A stretch of 40,342 bases of DNA from Vibrio splendidus 12E03 (GCF_000272105.2 NZ_AJZD02000320.1:1-40342); one strand, 5' to 3'. Shown: positions 25,080-34,552, counted from the stretch's first letter. Program-made: numbers and translations. Notes: generated by a model from the sequence alone, not told the origin.

Positions 25080-26582
25080 CTACTCCTGAACCATGAAATC
25101 GGGTGAAATGAACGCCATGAACAGCATCTTGGGTACTGCGTAATATTTATTGCCGTGTCCGTTATAGATAGCGGTTAGAAGATCGGTGACTTCTTGGGAT
25201 GTTTGACCATTTAAAATTCTCAGGTTGATTGCTTGTAGTAGCTCGTCTTTGCTTTCTGCTCTCGCCATACCTTCTAAGTCAGTTGGGGCAATATACAGCT
25301 CTTTACTGTTACTGCTATTGCCTCGATTTTGACCGAAATCTAGTAAGGTTCGATAGAAGATGTTGTTCATGTCGATCAGTTGATTCCAGTCAATAATCTC
25401 TAGCTCGGGTGCGGTTAGGCCTGCATCTGCAAGCGCGCCTTGTGGGCTGTGACTCGGCTGATAAAAATTAAATACCAAATTAGACCCAAGTGGGTACTGA
25501 TTAAAGCTTTCTTTATAGTTCATTGGGTCATAAACAATATCTCCGCTGCCACCTACGTACGCTTCCATTGCTCTATAGAGATAAGTCATCGCTAGGATAG
25601 GCTCTCTGACTTTGGTGACATTGATATCACTGGTTTTGAGTAACTCTGAATCGGTTAAAATTGCTTTGATCACTGAGCCTAAATTTCCACCTGAATTAAT
25701 AAATTCAGCGGATACGCGAGAAACGTACGCTTGAGTTGGGTTGGAGGTCGTTAACTGTTTAATCAGCATTATTGAAATAAAAGGCGCGACATTGGCATGG
25801 GTGGTTATTTGGGCAATAAATTGGTCAAGATCTTCTTCAGCAGTTTGACCGGGAGGGTAATACTGACCAAGTACCCATTTTTCATCCATGTCATGCAGTG
25901 AGTTGTCTGCTGTCATGGGCTCAAGCGTGTTGTTATTGGTGATATCCCAACCGGTAAAGACTCTTGCAGCTCCTTCAACATCGACATCATCATACGTCTC
26001 GATAACGCTACCATCCGGGTAAGTGGCTTGAGTTCCATCTTGGTTTAACTCATAAAGCCCAATGGTAAAAAGTTGCATGACTTCTCTGGCGTAGTTCTGA
26101 TCGGGTGCTTGTCCGGTCACGCTTTCCGGTTTATTACCATTCATGGTGAGATACTGTCCCATAGCAGGAGAGAGAGTGATGCGCTTAAGTAGCGTAGCAA
26201 ATGATTCAAAGGCATTGTCGGCAAGCAAGTCATAGTAGTTTGCTAACGCTTCTGGATCGGTGGCGAGATTGGCGTCTTTTTCACTGACTACAAATATTTG
26301 GCTTAGTGCAAAGGCCACGCGTTGACGAAGCTGCGCCTCGTCCCATAATGCAATATCAAACCATGCGCCGACACGGCAATCTTGATTTGGGTTACTGAGA
26401 TTTCTACGATTTGCTTGGTGATAAGTACGATCAAGGTGGCGCATATGTGGTGTGCCGATTTGTTGATCTATCCAATAAGAACGATTGTCTTGTTCTTTGA
26501 ACGCATTTAGCTCGGATTGACGAACCCCCATGGTTGCCAAGTCTAAGAATCGAGAAGCCTGTTGGTGAGTTAAGTTATCCAT
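25080..26582 (-). CDS. DUF1800 protein, partner of DUF1501
   Basis: Protein of 500 aa, DUF1800 family, function unknown. Typical segments are ASRFLDLATMG at the start, RQRVAFALSQIFVVS, YYDLLADNAF, NYAREVMQLFTIGLYELNQDG and REPILAMTYLYRAM. The frame stays open to ATG 26636, but ATG at 26582 has AGAGGAA five bases upstream and begins at the family N-terminus. With that start no signal peptide is apparent, unlike many relatives. It pairs with DUF1501 as in many marine bacteria and may assist export or assembly of that protein. Confidence 0.87.
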   Translation of the reverse strand: MDNLTHQQASRFLDLATMGVRQSELNAFKEQDNRSYWIDQQIGTPHMRHLDRTYHQANRRNLSNPNQDCRVGAWFDIALWDEAQLRQRVAFALSQIFVVSEKDANLATDPEALANYYDLLADNAFESFATLLKRITLSPAMGQYLTMNGNKPESVTGQAPDQNYAREVMQLFTIGLYELNQDGTQATYPDGSVIETYDDVDVEGAARVFTGWDITNNNTLEPMTADNSLHDMDEKWVLGQYYPPGQTAEEDLDQFIAQITTHANVAPFISIMLIKQLTTSNPTQAYVSRVSAEFINSGGNLGSVIKAILTDSELLKTSDINVTKVREPILAMTYLYRAMEAYVGGSGDIVYDPMNYKESFNQYPLGSNLVFNFYQPSHSPQGALADAGLTAPELEIIDWNQLIDMNNIFYRTLLDFGQNRGNSSNSKELYIAPTDLEGMARAESKDELLQAINLRILNGQTSQEVTDLLTAIYNGHGNKYYAVPKMLFMAFISPDFMVQE

Positions 26583-26948
26583 ATGATTTCCTCTAGCCAA
26601 ATAGTGGTCCCCAGAAAATGAATAGCTGGTTTCCATTTATATTTCTGGTGTATTAAGAATTAGTTGCTGAAAGGAGATGAATCTAGTTAGAAGTTGAGGG
26701 CTTCCCGAGAGTGTGAACCTGTGTGAAAACTCCGATGAAATGCTCGGTGTTGCATATTGAAATGTTGAAGTGGAATGTCATCTAAATATATGAATTTATT
26801 GGATAGATCAGTTCTATGAATGTCACTTAGAATTACTTTGAGTCATCTGTGGTGAATGGGCTGTAGCAGGGTTTATAGCTAAAGGGGGGAGAGCTTGGCG
26901 TGATCACCAAGCTCTGAGTTGATGTTTAGGTTGATTATACGCTTGAGG
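26583..26948. other. Intergenic region between rarD and the DUF1800 gene
   Basis: Gap of 366 bp without a gene. It holds the rarD 3' hairpin (26890-26915: AGAGCTTGG and CCAAGCTCT, eight-base loop, no good T run on the minus strand) and the leader and promoter of the DUF1800-DUF1501 pair, which I could not pinpoint. Confidence 0.5.
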
Positions 26949-27854
26949 TTAGAGCTGCCTTTTGCTCTTTTTATTCGCTCGATACGCATCAAAGGTAAAG
27001 ACAAGCAGCGCACCCCAGATAAAGGCGAAGGTGACTACTTTATCTTGGGTGAATGCTTCTCCATAAATCAGCACGGCCAGCAGTAGCATCAAGCTTGGGC
27101 CGATGTACTGGAAGAAACCGAGTGTTGATAGCTTCAAGCGAGTTGCAGCGCCAGTGAAACATAGTAATGGAACCGTTGTAATCACACCGGCAGCAACCAA
27201 TAACAGGTTGAGTTGCATCGGGTTCATCGATAGGTTTGAGGTCGGGCTATCGGCAATAAACAGTAAGTAGGTTGCGGCAAGAGGGAGCATCACCAGAGTT
27301 TCAATGAACAATCCTGTTTGCGCTTCTAAGCTGACTTTCTTACGTAGTAAACCATAAAAACCAAAGCTGAAGGCTAGGGCAATGGCGACGATCGGCACTG
27401 AGCCAAATGCAATCAGTTGGACTAATACACCAATGGCAGCCAGAGCAACCGCAAACCATTGTAGTTTACGCAAGCGTTCGCCTAGGAAGAGCATACCGAG
27501 CAACACGTTAATCAGCGGGTTGATGTAATACCCTAAACTGGCATCAAGCATGTGATTGGAGTTGACCGCCCAGATAAAGATCAGCCAGTTGGCACCCACT
27601 AAAGTAGAGGTCGCCACCAAATAGAGCATTTTTGGTTTTGATGTCAAGGTGTCGCGAACTTTACGCCAGCTGCGGCCAATGTGTAGTAAAAAAGCGAGTA
27701 GGAAAAAAGACCATACTACACGGTGGCTAAGGATCTCTAACGGGGAAACGTCACTTAAAGATTTGAAATATATAGGGGCGATACCCCACATGGTGTAAGC
27801 ACCGACAGCAAGCAAAATACCTTGGCGCGTACGTTGTTGTTCTTCTGGAGTCAT
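26949..27854 (-). CDS. rarD: RarD-type EamA permease
   Basis: Ten-helix drug/metabolite transporter of 301 aa, matching the RarD subfamily in length and in the start GILLAVGAYTMWGIAPIYFK. The DASLGYYINPLINVLLGMLFLGE segment is typical. Named for chloramphenicol sensitivity in E. coli, but its true substrate is unsettled. Divergent from recQ, about 180 bp between starts. Confidence 0.92.
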   Translation of the reverse strand: MTPEEQQRTRQGILLAVGAYTMWGIAPIYFKSLSDVSPLEILSHRVVWSFFLLAFLLHIGRSWRKVRDTLTSKPKMLYLVATSTLVGANWLIFIWAVNSNHMLDASLGYYINPLINVLLGMLFLGERLRKLQWFAVALAAIGVLVQLIAFGSVPIVAIALAFSFGFYGLLRKKVSLEAQTGLFIETLVMLPLAATYLLFIADSPTSNLSMNPMQLNLLLVAAGVITTVPLLCFTGAATRLKLSTLGFFQYIGPSLMLLLAVLIYGEAFTQDKVVTFAFIWGALLVFTFDAYRANKKSKRQL

Positions 27855-28033
27855 GCATCTTTCTCTAGCACAGAGTGCTTATTAATAAGATTTATAAGAG
27901 AGTTGGTCAGTATAGGAGCGATAACCCTTTTCACCTAACAATTTGCGGTTTAATTCACCAGCGTTCCCCTCTACAATGTGCGACTTGCTTGCCGAAGATG
28001 CTTGCTGATTTCATACCTCGATTAGGAACCACA

Positions 28034-29872
28034 ATGACCGCCACTCTGATTGCTGAGCAAATACCAACTCCCGCGAATGATGCGCAAACCATCTTACAAG
28101 ATGTGTTTGGCTATCAAAGCTTTCGCGATGGTCAGCAAGAGGTCATTGACCTGGCCGTTGAAGGCAAAGACAGCTTGGTGATAATGCCAACCGGTGGTGG
28201 TAAATCTCTGTGTTACCAAATCCCCGCTTTGGTTCGTGAAGGTCTGACTCTGGTTATCTCACCGCTGATCTCGCTGATGAAAGACCAAGTCGACCAACTG
28301 AAGGCCAATGGTGTTGCAGCTGAGTGTATTAACTCTTCCATGCCCCGTGACCAGTTGCTGAATGTGTTCAATCGTATGAATTCAGGCCAATTGAAGATGG
28401 TTTACGTGTCACCAGAGCGTGTGTTGATGCGCGACTTTATCGAGCGTCTGCAAGGTTTACCGCTTTCGATGATTGCGGTAGACGAGGCGCACTGTATCTC
28501 TCAATGGGGACATGACTTCCGCCCGGAATACGCATCATTAGGTCAACTTAAGCAATATTTCCCGCATGTGCCTTATATGGCGCTGACGGCAACCGCTGAT
28601 GATGCAACACGTAAAGACATTATTTCGCGTCTGCAGCTGGTGGATCCACATACCTACTTGGGCAGCTTCGACCGTCCTAACATTCGCTACAACCTCGTCG
28701 AGAAGCATAAGCCCGTGTCACAGGTGGTTCGCTACTTAGAAACACAGAAAGGCAATTGCGGCATTATCTATTGTGGTAGCCGTAAGAAAGTGGAGATGGT
28801 GACTGAGAAGCTGTGCAACAACGGTATTCGCGCCGCGGGTTACCACGCTGGTATGGACACCGATGAGCGTGCTTACGTTCAAGAAGCCTTCCAACGTGAT
28901 GATATTCAGATCGTTGTCGCGACTGTAGCTTTCGGTATGGGTATCAACAAACCCAATGTGCGCTTTGTGGTGCACTTTGATATCCCGCGCAACATCGAAT
29001 CTTACTATCAAGAGACAGGCCGTGCGGGTCGTGATGGTTTGCCAGCAGAAGCTATGATGTTGTTTGACCCTGCTGATATGGGTTGGCTGCGTCGTATGCT
29101 GGATGAGAAAGAAGAAGGCCCGCAAAAACAAGTTGAGATGCACAAGCTGAATGCGATGAGTGCTTTTGCCGAAGCGCAAACGTGTCGTCGTCAGGTTCTG
29201 CTTAACTACTTTGGTGAGTATCGTGAGAAGCAATGTGGCAACTGCGATATCTGTTTGGATCCGCCAAAACACTTTGATGCGACCCAAGAGGCGCAGAAGG
29301 CGTTGTCTTGTGTGTACCGTGTGAATCAGTCGTTTGGTATGGGCTATGTGGTTGAAGTGATGCGCGGTATGCAGAACATTCGTGTCCGCGATAATGGTCA
29401 TGACAAGCTTTCTACCTATGGTATTGGCCGCGACCACAGCCATGATTACTGGATCAGTATCTTCCGTCAGTTAATCCATAAAGGTTTGTTGTTCCAGAAC
29501 ATCACCCGTAATTCGACTTTACAGTTAACAGAAGAAGCGCGTCCGCTGCTGCGCGGTGAGATGTCTTTGGAATTGGCGGTGCCTCGTTTGGATACGGCGG
29601 TGCGTAATGCGAAGTCCGATAAGCTTAGCAGCAAGAACTACGATAAGAAGCTGTTTGCCAAACTGCGTAAGCTGCGTAAGTCGATTGCTGATGAAGATGG
29701 CTTGCCACCATACGTGGTATTCAGTGATGCGACGCTGATTGATATGGCCGAAATCCTACCCACATCTTATGGCGAGATGCTGGCGGTAAATGGCGTTGGT
29801 CAGCGTAAACTTGATAAGTACGCAGACCCATTCTTAGATTTGATTCAAGAACACATCACCACACACGGCTAG
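28034..29872 (+). CDS. recQ: ATP-dependent DNA helicase RecQ
   Basis: SF2 3'-5' helicase of 612 aa (E. coli 609), acting with RecJ and others in recombination repair. Motifs: MPTGGGKSLCYQIPA (Walker A), DEAHC, ALTATAD, QETGRAGRDG. A zinc site (CRRQ, then CGNCDIC) precedes the winged-helix RQC region, and an HRDC domain lies at the C-terminus. The frame extends to 27875, but ATG at 28034 has AGGAA six bases upstream and matches the family N-terminus. Confidence 0.97.
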   Translation: MTATLIAEQIPTPANDAQTILQDVFGYQSFRDGQQEVIDLAVEGKDSLVIMPTGGGKSLCYQIPALVREGLTLVISPLISLMKDQVDQLKANGVAAECINSSMPRDQLLNVFNRMNSGQLKMVYVSPERVLMRDFIERLQGLPLSMIAVDEAHCISQWGHDFRPEYASLGQLKQYFPHVPYMALTATADDATRKDIISRLQLVDPHTYLGSFDRPNIRYNLVEKHKPVSQVVRYLETQKGNCGIIYCGSRKKVEMVTEKLCNNGIRAAGYHAGMDTDERAYVQEAFQRDDIQIVVATVAFGMGINKPNVRFVVHFDIPRNIESYYQETGRAGRDGLPAEAMMLFDPADMGWLRRMLDEKEEGPQKQVEMHKLNAMSAFAEAQTCRRQVLLNYFGEYREKQCGNCDICLDPPKHFDATQEAQKALSCVYRVNQSFGMGYVVEVMRGMQNIRVRDNGHDKLSTYGIGRDHSHDYWISIFRQLIHKGLLFQNITRNSTLQLTEEARPLLRGEMSLELAVPRLDTAVRNAKSDKLSSKNYDKKLFAKLRKLRKSIADEDGLPPYVVFSDATLIDMAEILPTSYGEMLAVNGVGQRKLDKYADPFLDLIQEHITTHG

Positions 29873-29921
29873 TTTGCAAGAAACGTCTAACTAATAGAAA
29901 AAGAATAAGGTTGATAGGGAC

Positions 29922-30233
29922 ATGACAACACAAACAGAATTTGGCTTAAGAGAGTATCTGGCTGAGGAAGGGCGTTTATTGATTACGTCTCCAAGTTTTG
30001 ATTTTGATTCTTACGAAGTGCTAGGTGAAAAGCTGGTGGCGTTGCTGTCAGCATCTGTTGTTGAAAAACAGTGGGACGCCGATATGCATTCTTGGTTGAT
30101 TGATTTTGAAGATTGTCGAATGTTCTTAAAGTCTGAACATTACAGTGAATCAATTTGGTTTGAGTCGCTAAACGCTGAAGAAAGCCGAGAAGAGTTTGAT
30201 TATCTCGCGACGCTTTTCAAGCGCGGCTTTTAA
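29922..30233 (+). CDS. DUF3630-family protein
   Basis: Acidic cytoplasmic protein of 103 aa with no signal peptide or membrane segment. The WDADMHSWLIDFEDCRMFLKSE, SIWFESL and EFDYLATLF pattern fits the small DUF3630 family of vibrios and relatives. Function unknown. It follows recQ by 49 bp, probably in the same transcript. Confidence 0.82.
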   Translation: MTTQTEFGLREYLAEEGRLLITSPSFDFDSYEVLGEKLVALLSASVVEKQWDADMHSWLIDFEDCRMFLKSEHYSESIWFESLNAEESREEFDYLATLFKRGF

Positions 30234-30316
30234 CTTTTAGCATCGCTTCTAAAGCACAGCTTCTAGCGCTATTCACCAATAAAAGTGAGAATAAACGTTT
30301 GCGTCTGTTCTCACCG

Positions 30317-30344
30317 TTGCAGCCAATATTGATTAATGTATAAT
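30317..30344 (+). promoter_or_regulatory. yhhQ promoter
   Basis: TTGCAG (30317-30322) and a consensus TATAAT (30339-30344) are spaced by 16 bp. Transcription would begin near 30351 and give a leader of about 128 nt containing the preQ1-like element. An inverted repeat (GTGAGAA/TTCTCAC, 30285-30314) just upstream may end the recQ transcript. Confidence 0.6.
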
Positions 30345-30436
30345 CGCCCGCCGCTCAGTAGAGCAATTTTTTGATACATTTTTTAATTCACATTATTGGT
30401 AAGAGCTTTCTTAGATTATTCGAAGAAATGACTCGA

Positions 30437-30472
30437 TTTGGGTTCCCTCACCCCCAAACCAAACTAAAAAGG
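30437..30472 (+). ncRNA. preQ1-I-like riboswitch upstream of yhhQ
   Basis: TTTGGG (30437-30442) pairs with CCCAAA (30453-30458) around the loop TTCCCTCACC, and an A-rich tail CCAAACTAAAAAGG (30459-30472) follows. This is the compact preQ1-I layout: a short P1, a loop ending ACC, and an A-rich tail whose final GG pairs back to loop cytosines as a pseudoknot. Here that GG is the yhhQ ribosome site, so ligand binding should block translation. The downstream gene moves queuosine precursors, the expected target. The call is from memory of the B. subtilis and T. tengcongensis aptamers. Confidence 0.7.
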
Positions 30473-30478
30473 TACAGC

Positions 30479-31150
30479 ATGAGTAACTTTACCCCTGCGC
30501 AACAGCGCAAAGCCCTAGCACTATTAGTTTTGTTCCATTTGGTGATTATTGCGTCAAGCAACTATCTGGTTCAGCTACCTTTTACCGTCTTCGGTATGCA
30601 CACCACTTGGGGTGCTTTCACTTTTCCGTTTATCTTTCTAGCGACTGACCTGACCGTACGTATTTTTGGCGCGCAGCTTGCTCGTAAAATCATTTTCTTA
30701 GTGATGTTACCAGCGCTGGCCGTTTCTTATTTATTGTCTGTGGTGTTCTTTGAAGGTTCATTCCAAGGCTTTAGCCAACTAGGCGAGTTCAACTTGTTTG
30801 TTGCTCGTATCGCCGCGGCGAGCTTCATGGCTTATTTACTGGGTCAGATCTTAGATGTGCATGTTTTCAACCGTCTGCGTCAGCTTAAACAGTGGTGGGT
30901 TGCCCCAACATGCTCAACGCTATTCGGTAATGCCATTGATACAATCGCTTTCTTTGCGATTGCTTTCTACCAAAGCCCAGATCCATTCATGGCCGAGCAT
31001 TGGACTGAGATTGCCTTAGTCGATTACGGATTCAAACTTATCATCAGCTTAGGTTTATTCGTGCCTATGTACGGCGTGCTTCTGAACTACATTGTTAGAA
31101 AGCTAACGGCTGTGAACCCTGACTTTAAAGCGACAGGCGTGAACGTTTAA
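30479..31150 (+). CDS. yhhQ: Queuosine precursor transporter YhhQ
   Basis: Inner-membrane protein of 223 aa (E. coli 221), about six helices, of the COG1738/VUT family that imports preQ0 and preQ1 for tRNA queuosine modification. Family segments: WGAFTFPFIFLATDLTVRIFG and STLFGNAIDTIAFFAIAF. An upstream in-frame start at 30371 would read through the riboswitch; ATG at 30479 follows AAAAAGG and fits the family length. Confidence 0.93.
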   Translation: MSNFTPAQQRKALALLVLFHLVIIASSNYLVQLPFTVFGMHTTWGAFTFPFIFLATDLTVRIFGAQLARKIIFLVMLPALAVSYLLSVVFFEGSFQGFSQLGEFNLFVARIAAASFMAYLLGQILDVHVFNRLRQLKQWWVAPTCSTLFGNAIDTIAFFAIAFYQSPDPFMAEHWTEIALVDYGFKLIISLGLFVPMYGVLLNYIVRKLTAVNPDFKATGVNV

Positions 31151-31185
31151 GGATCAGATTAGAAACGCATTAATGCAAAGATAAG

Positions 31186-31222
31186 AAAAAGCCCAAGTTA
31201 GTCTACTAACTTGGGCTTTTTT
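31186..31222. terminator. Bidirectional terminator between yhhQ and gppA
   Basis: AAAAAGCCCAAGTTAG-TCTA-CTAACTTGGGCTTTTTT is a long perfect stem with A and T flanks, serving both convergent genes. Confidence 0.92.
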
Positions 31223-31246
31223 AATTCCTAGCGTCAGGTACTAATA

Positions 31247-32740
31247 TCAGAGGCATTCAATATTCAATGGCCAGCCAATATCGGTTTGTCTATTCGACTC
31301 GATCTCTAGCTCAGCAGCGGTCAGCGGGTTGTCTGCTAGCCATTGCTTAGAAAGCGTCAAGGTCAGATTGTTACCATCGGTTGCAAGCTTAAACTCAGGC
31401 TCTAGTGCTGGATTGCGACGGTGAGTCAACAAAATAGCTAAACGCAAAATACGTAAAATACGCTTGCTGCTGGTGCCTGAGATAGCGTGCTGCTCTGGTA
31501 ATGAGGTTAACTGTTCACGGTAGCGACGAGTTAACTCACCCAAGTAGTGCTTTTGCGCTCGAGTAAAGCCTGGTAGGTCTAAGTTCTGCAGTAGGTATGC
31601 GCTGTGCTCACCGCCTTTTTTGAAATCGATGGTTAAACCAATCTCATGAAGCTTAGCTGCCGTTTGCAGTAGCACACCAGCTTGAGGTTCTGAAACCCAC
31701 GCTTCGGCGCCTGCTTGCTCTAGCAGCGTTTGTGCGACTACAGCAACTTGTTCACCGTAGCTTACGTCCATTTGGTAGCGTGATTGAACACTCTTAATGG
31801 TACGTGCACGAATGTCTTCTTGGCGCAACTCATCAACCATCTCGTAGGCTAGGCCTTCACGGAGTGCACCGCCTGCGAGTGTCATTGAATCAATTTCAAG
31901 CAGCTCAAAAATAGCAATAAGAATTGAAAGTCCACTCGGGAACACCAATGCGCGTTCAAGAGTCAGTCCTTCAATTTCTAGCTCTTCCAAGCGCTCAGTA
32001 ATCATCGCTTGTTTCTGTAGGCGCTTAAGTTTGGCATGAGTAATTACTTCATCCATGCCTTGCGCCAACATGATTTCTTGTAGTGCCTGAACGGTACCAC
32101 TGGCGCCCACACACACATCCCATCCGATATCAGTGTAGCTATCGAGGATAGGAGCTAACGTCGACTTCGCCGCTTCAATGGCGTTGTTAAAGTTAGTTGC
32201 GGTTAATTGGCGATCTTTAAAGTGGCGCTCAAGCCAAGTAACACAGCCCATCTTTAGGCTGGTTAGTGCTTTCGCTGAGAAGCCTTCACCAATGATCATC
32301 TCGGTGCTTGCGCCACCAATATCAACAACCAGTCGGCGGCCGCTGCCACCAGAAGTGTGCGCTACGCCTTTATAGATAGTCGCAGCTTCTTCTTCACCAG
32401 AGATAACATTGATGTCGTAACCAAGGATCTGGTTCGCTTTCTTTAGAAAGATATCCACATTGATAGCGGTACGTAGGGTCGCTGTACCGACAATGCGGAT
32501 ATTTTCTTTCGGAATATCTTGCAGTCGCTCTGCAAAGAGACTCAAACAGTCCCAGCCGCGCTGCATGGCTTCAGTACTAAGCGCATTATTTTCATCTAAG
32601 CCTGCAGCTAAACGCACTTTGCGCTTAATTTTAGCCATGGTTTGTACGCTGCCATCGATATGACGCACAACGAGCATATGAAAACTGTTCGACCCGAGGT
32701 CGATTGCAGCGTAAAGCGGGGGTGACACTGTTTGACTCAT
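31247..32740 (-). CDS. gppA: Ppx/GppA phosphatase, guanosine pentaphosphatase
   Basis: Protein of 497 aa of the exopolyphosphatase/GppA family, converting pppGpp to ppGpp and possibly hydrolysing polyphosphate. The actin-like fold motifs are clear: AAIDLGSNSFHMLVV, GTATLRTA, GEEEAATIYKGV and DIGGASTEM. The C-terminal half is an HD-like helical domain. Placement directly after rhlB, as in E. coli, favours GppA over Ppx. Gap to rhlB is six bases. Confidence 0.93.
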   Translation of the reverse strand: MSQTVSPPLYAAIDLGSNSFHMLVVRHIDGSVQTMAKIKRKVRLAAGLDENNALSTEAMQRGWDCLSLFAERLQDIPKENIRIVGTATLRTAINVDIFLKKANQILGYDINVISGEEEAATIYKGVAHTSGGSGRRLVVDIGGASTEMIIGEGFSAKALTSLKMGCVTWLERHFKDRQLTATNFNNAIEAAKSTLAPILDSYTDIGWDVCVGASGTVQALQEIMLAQGMDEVITHAKLKRLQKQAMITERLEELEIEGLTLERALVFPSGLSILIAIFELLEIDSMTLAGGALREGLAYEMVDELRQEDIRARTIKSVQSRYQMDVSYGEQVAVVAQTLLEQAGAEAWVSEPQAGVLLQTAAKLHEIGLTIDFKKGGEHSAYLLQNLDLPGFTRAQKHYLGELTRRYREQLTSLPEQHAISGTSSKRILRILRLAILLTHRRNPALEPEFKLATDGNNLTLTLSKQWLADNPLTAAELEIESNRQTDIGWPLNIECL

Positions 32741-32746
32741 AAGCGA

Positions 32747-34057
32747 CTAAGCTTCCTTGTTATGACGCGGTTGGCGTGGGCGACGGTTTTGGTTTGGCTT
32801 ACGGTTACCGTTGCGTGGGCCATTGTTGTTTGAACGGCGCTGTTGCGGGTTACGTGTGCGTAAGCGCAATGGTGCTGGTAGATCTTCTAGTAGTGCAGAA
32901 GAGTCGTAGTCAGACACAGGGATAGCGTGCTCAATGTACTCTTCGATTGGTGGCAAGTTGATTGCGTAATCTTCGCAAGCAAAGCTGATCGAGTGACCAC
33001 TTGCACCAGCACGACCGGTACGGCCGATACGGTGAACGTAATCTTCACAGTCATCAGGTAGGTCGAAGTTGAATACGTGTGTTACTTGAGGAATGTGTAG
33101 GCCACGTGCTGCAACGTCGGTTGCGACAAGTAGGTCAACATCACCTTTAGTGAATTGCTCAAGAATCTTTTCACGTTTCTTCTGAGGAACATCGCCAGTT
33201 AGTAGGCCAACACGGTGACCATCTGCAGCTAGGTGACCCCAAACAGATTCACACTTGTGTTTAGTGTTAGCGAAGATGATAGCGCGCTCTGGCCACTCTT
33301 CTTCAACTAGCGTCTGTAGCAGTGCCATTTTGTGTTCGTTGGATGGGTAGAATAGCTCTTCCTGAATACGGTGACCTGTTTTACGCTCTGGCTCAACAAC
33401 AACATGCTCTGGGTTGTGCATGTGTTCGAACGCTAGTTCTTGTACGCGGTAAGACAATGTCGCAGAGAACAGCATGTTCAGGCGATCTTTTGGCTCAGGC
33501 ATACGGCGGAACAAGAAGCGGATGTCTTTGATGAAACCAAGATCGAACATGCGATCGGCTTCGTCAAGAACAACAGCTTGAATGTGGTTAAGGTTAAATA
33601 CCTTTTGCTTGTAGAAATCGATGATGCGGCCAGTCGTACCAATTAAGATATCTGCGCCTTCTTCGATCTTACCTAGTTGCTTGTCGTAGCTTTCGCCACC
33701 GTAAGCAAGTGCTGCCTTGATACCTGTGCTTTCAACCAGAGAGTCAGCATCGTTGTAGATCTGAATCGCGAGTTCACGCGTTGGTGCCATAATAATCGCA
33801 CGTGGCTGGTTAGGCTTACGCCCTTCATGCTCAGGTGTTTTTAGCAGGTGGTTAAAAGTAGCAGTAAGAAACGCAAGCGTTTTACCAGTACCCGTTTGGG
33901 CCTGGCCTGCAATGTCTTGGCCGGTGAGCAGTACCGGGAGCGCCAAGGCTTGGATAGGGGTACAATAATCGAACCCTTTTTTCTCCAATCCTTCAATGAC
34001 TTGCGGAAGTAAATCCAAGTCGGCGAACTTTTGCTCTGTGATATGCGTCTTTTTCAT
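32747..34057 (-). CDS. rhlB: DEAD-box RNA helicase RhlB
   Basis: Protein of 436 aa. Motifs: FDYCTPIQALALP (Q motif), AQTGTGKT, PTRELAIQ, VLDEADRMFD, SATLS, ATDVAARGLHI and HRIGRTGRAG. RhlB unwinds RNA for the degradosome and PNPase. The C-terminal tail (about 395-436) is rich in Arg, Asn, Gln and Pro, a likely RNA-binding or RNase E-contact region. It is divergent from trxA, as in E. coli, and heads a rhlB-gppA pair. Confidence 0.95.
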   Translation of the reverse strand: MKKTHITEQKFADLDLLPQVIEGLEKKGFDYCTPIQALALPVLLTGQDIAGQAQTGTGKTLAFLTATFNHLLKTPEHEGRKPNQPRAIIMAPTRELAIQIYNDADSLVESTGIKAALAYGGESYDKQLGKIEEGADILIGTTGRIIDFYKQKVFNLNHIQAVVLDEADRMFDLGFIKDIRFLFRRMPEPKDRLNMLFSATLSYRVQELAFEHMHNPEHVVVEPERKTGHRIQEELFYPSNEHKMALLQTLVEEEWPERAIIFANTKHKCESVWGHLAADGHRVGLLTGDVPQKKREKILEQFTKGDVDLLVATDVAARGLHIPQVTHVFNFDLPDDCEDYVHRIGRTGRAGASGHSISFACEDYAINLPPIEEYIEHAIPVSDYDSSALLEDLPAPLRLRTRNPQQRRSNNNGPRNGNRKPNQNRRPRQPRHNKEA

Positions 34058-34122
34058 TGCTATAGAATATCAGCTTAAGCTTGCAATACGAAAGTAAATA
34101 CATTCCAATAGGGCATCTATTT

Positions 34123-34143
34123 ACTGGTTATCATCCAACCAGT
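34123..34143 (+). promoter_or_regulatory. Inverted repeat in the trxA leader
   Basis: ACTGGTT (34123-34129) and AACCAGT (34137-34143) with a seven-base spacer lie in the rhlB/trxA divergent region, 25 bp before the trxA start. It could be an operator or an mRNA hairpin; no T run follows. Confidence 0.4.
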
Positions 34144-34168
34144 TCTAAAAAATACATTGGAGTGGAAG

Positions 34169-34495
34169 ATGAGTGATAAGATTTTGCAGCTAACTGATGA
34201 CGGTTTTGATAACGATGTAATCAACGCTGCAGGCCCTGTTCTTGTTGATTTTTGGGCAGAATGGTGTGGTCCATGTAAAATGATTGCGCCGATTCTTGAC
34301 GAAATCGCAGACGAGTACGAAGGCAAGCTCACAATCGGTAAATTAAATATCGACCAAAATGCTGGTACTCCACCAAAATTTGGTATTCGCGGCATTCCAA
34401 CGCTACTTCTTTTCAAAGATGGCGGCGTAGCAGCGACTAAAGTTGGTGCATTATCTAAAACTCAACTTAAAGAGTTCTTAGACGCTAACCTTTAA
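34169..34495 (+). CDS. trxA: Thioredoxin 1
   Basis: Thioredoxin of 108 aa, the general cytoplasmic disulfide reductant. Active site WCGPCK has C33 and C36; the cis-proline segment GIPTLLLF is intact. TTG at 34157 is in frame, but ATG at 34169, preceded by GGAG and GGAAG, gives the conserved N-terminus MSDKILQLTD. Confidence 0.98.
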   Translation: MSDKILQLTDDGFDNDVINAAGPVLVDFWAEWCGPCKMIAPILDEIADEYEGKLTIGKLNIDQNAGTPPKFGIRGIPTLLLFKDGGVAATKVGALSKTQLKEFLDANL

Positions 34496-34515
34496 TAAGG
34501 TCAGCATTTGAAAAG

Positions 34516-34552
34516 AAACCGTGCAGTTAACAAATGCGCGGTTTTGTTTTTT
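34516..34552 (+). terminator. trxA terminator
   Basis: AAACCGTGCA and TGCGCGGTTT form a 10-bp stem with one wobble and a nine-base loop, then TGTTTTTT. It separates trxA from the rho leader. Confidence 0.85.

Noticed and set aside
28736..29443. 235-codon open frame on the minus strand
   Set aside because: Antisense to recQ, rich in His and Thr and lacking any family resemblance; a by-product of recQ codon use.
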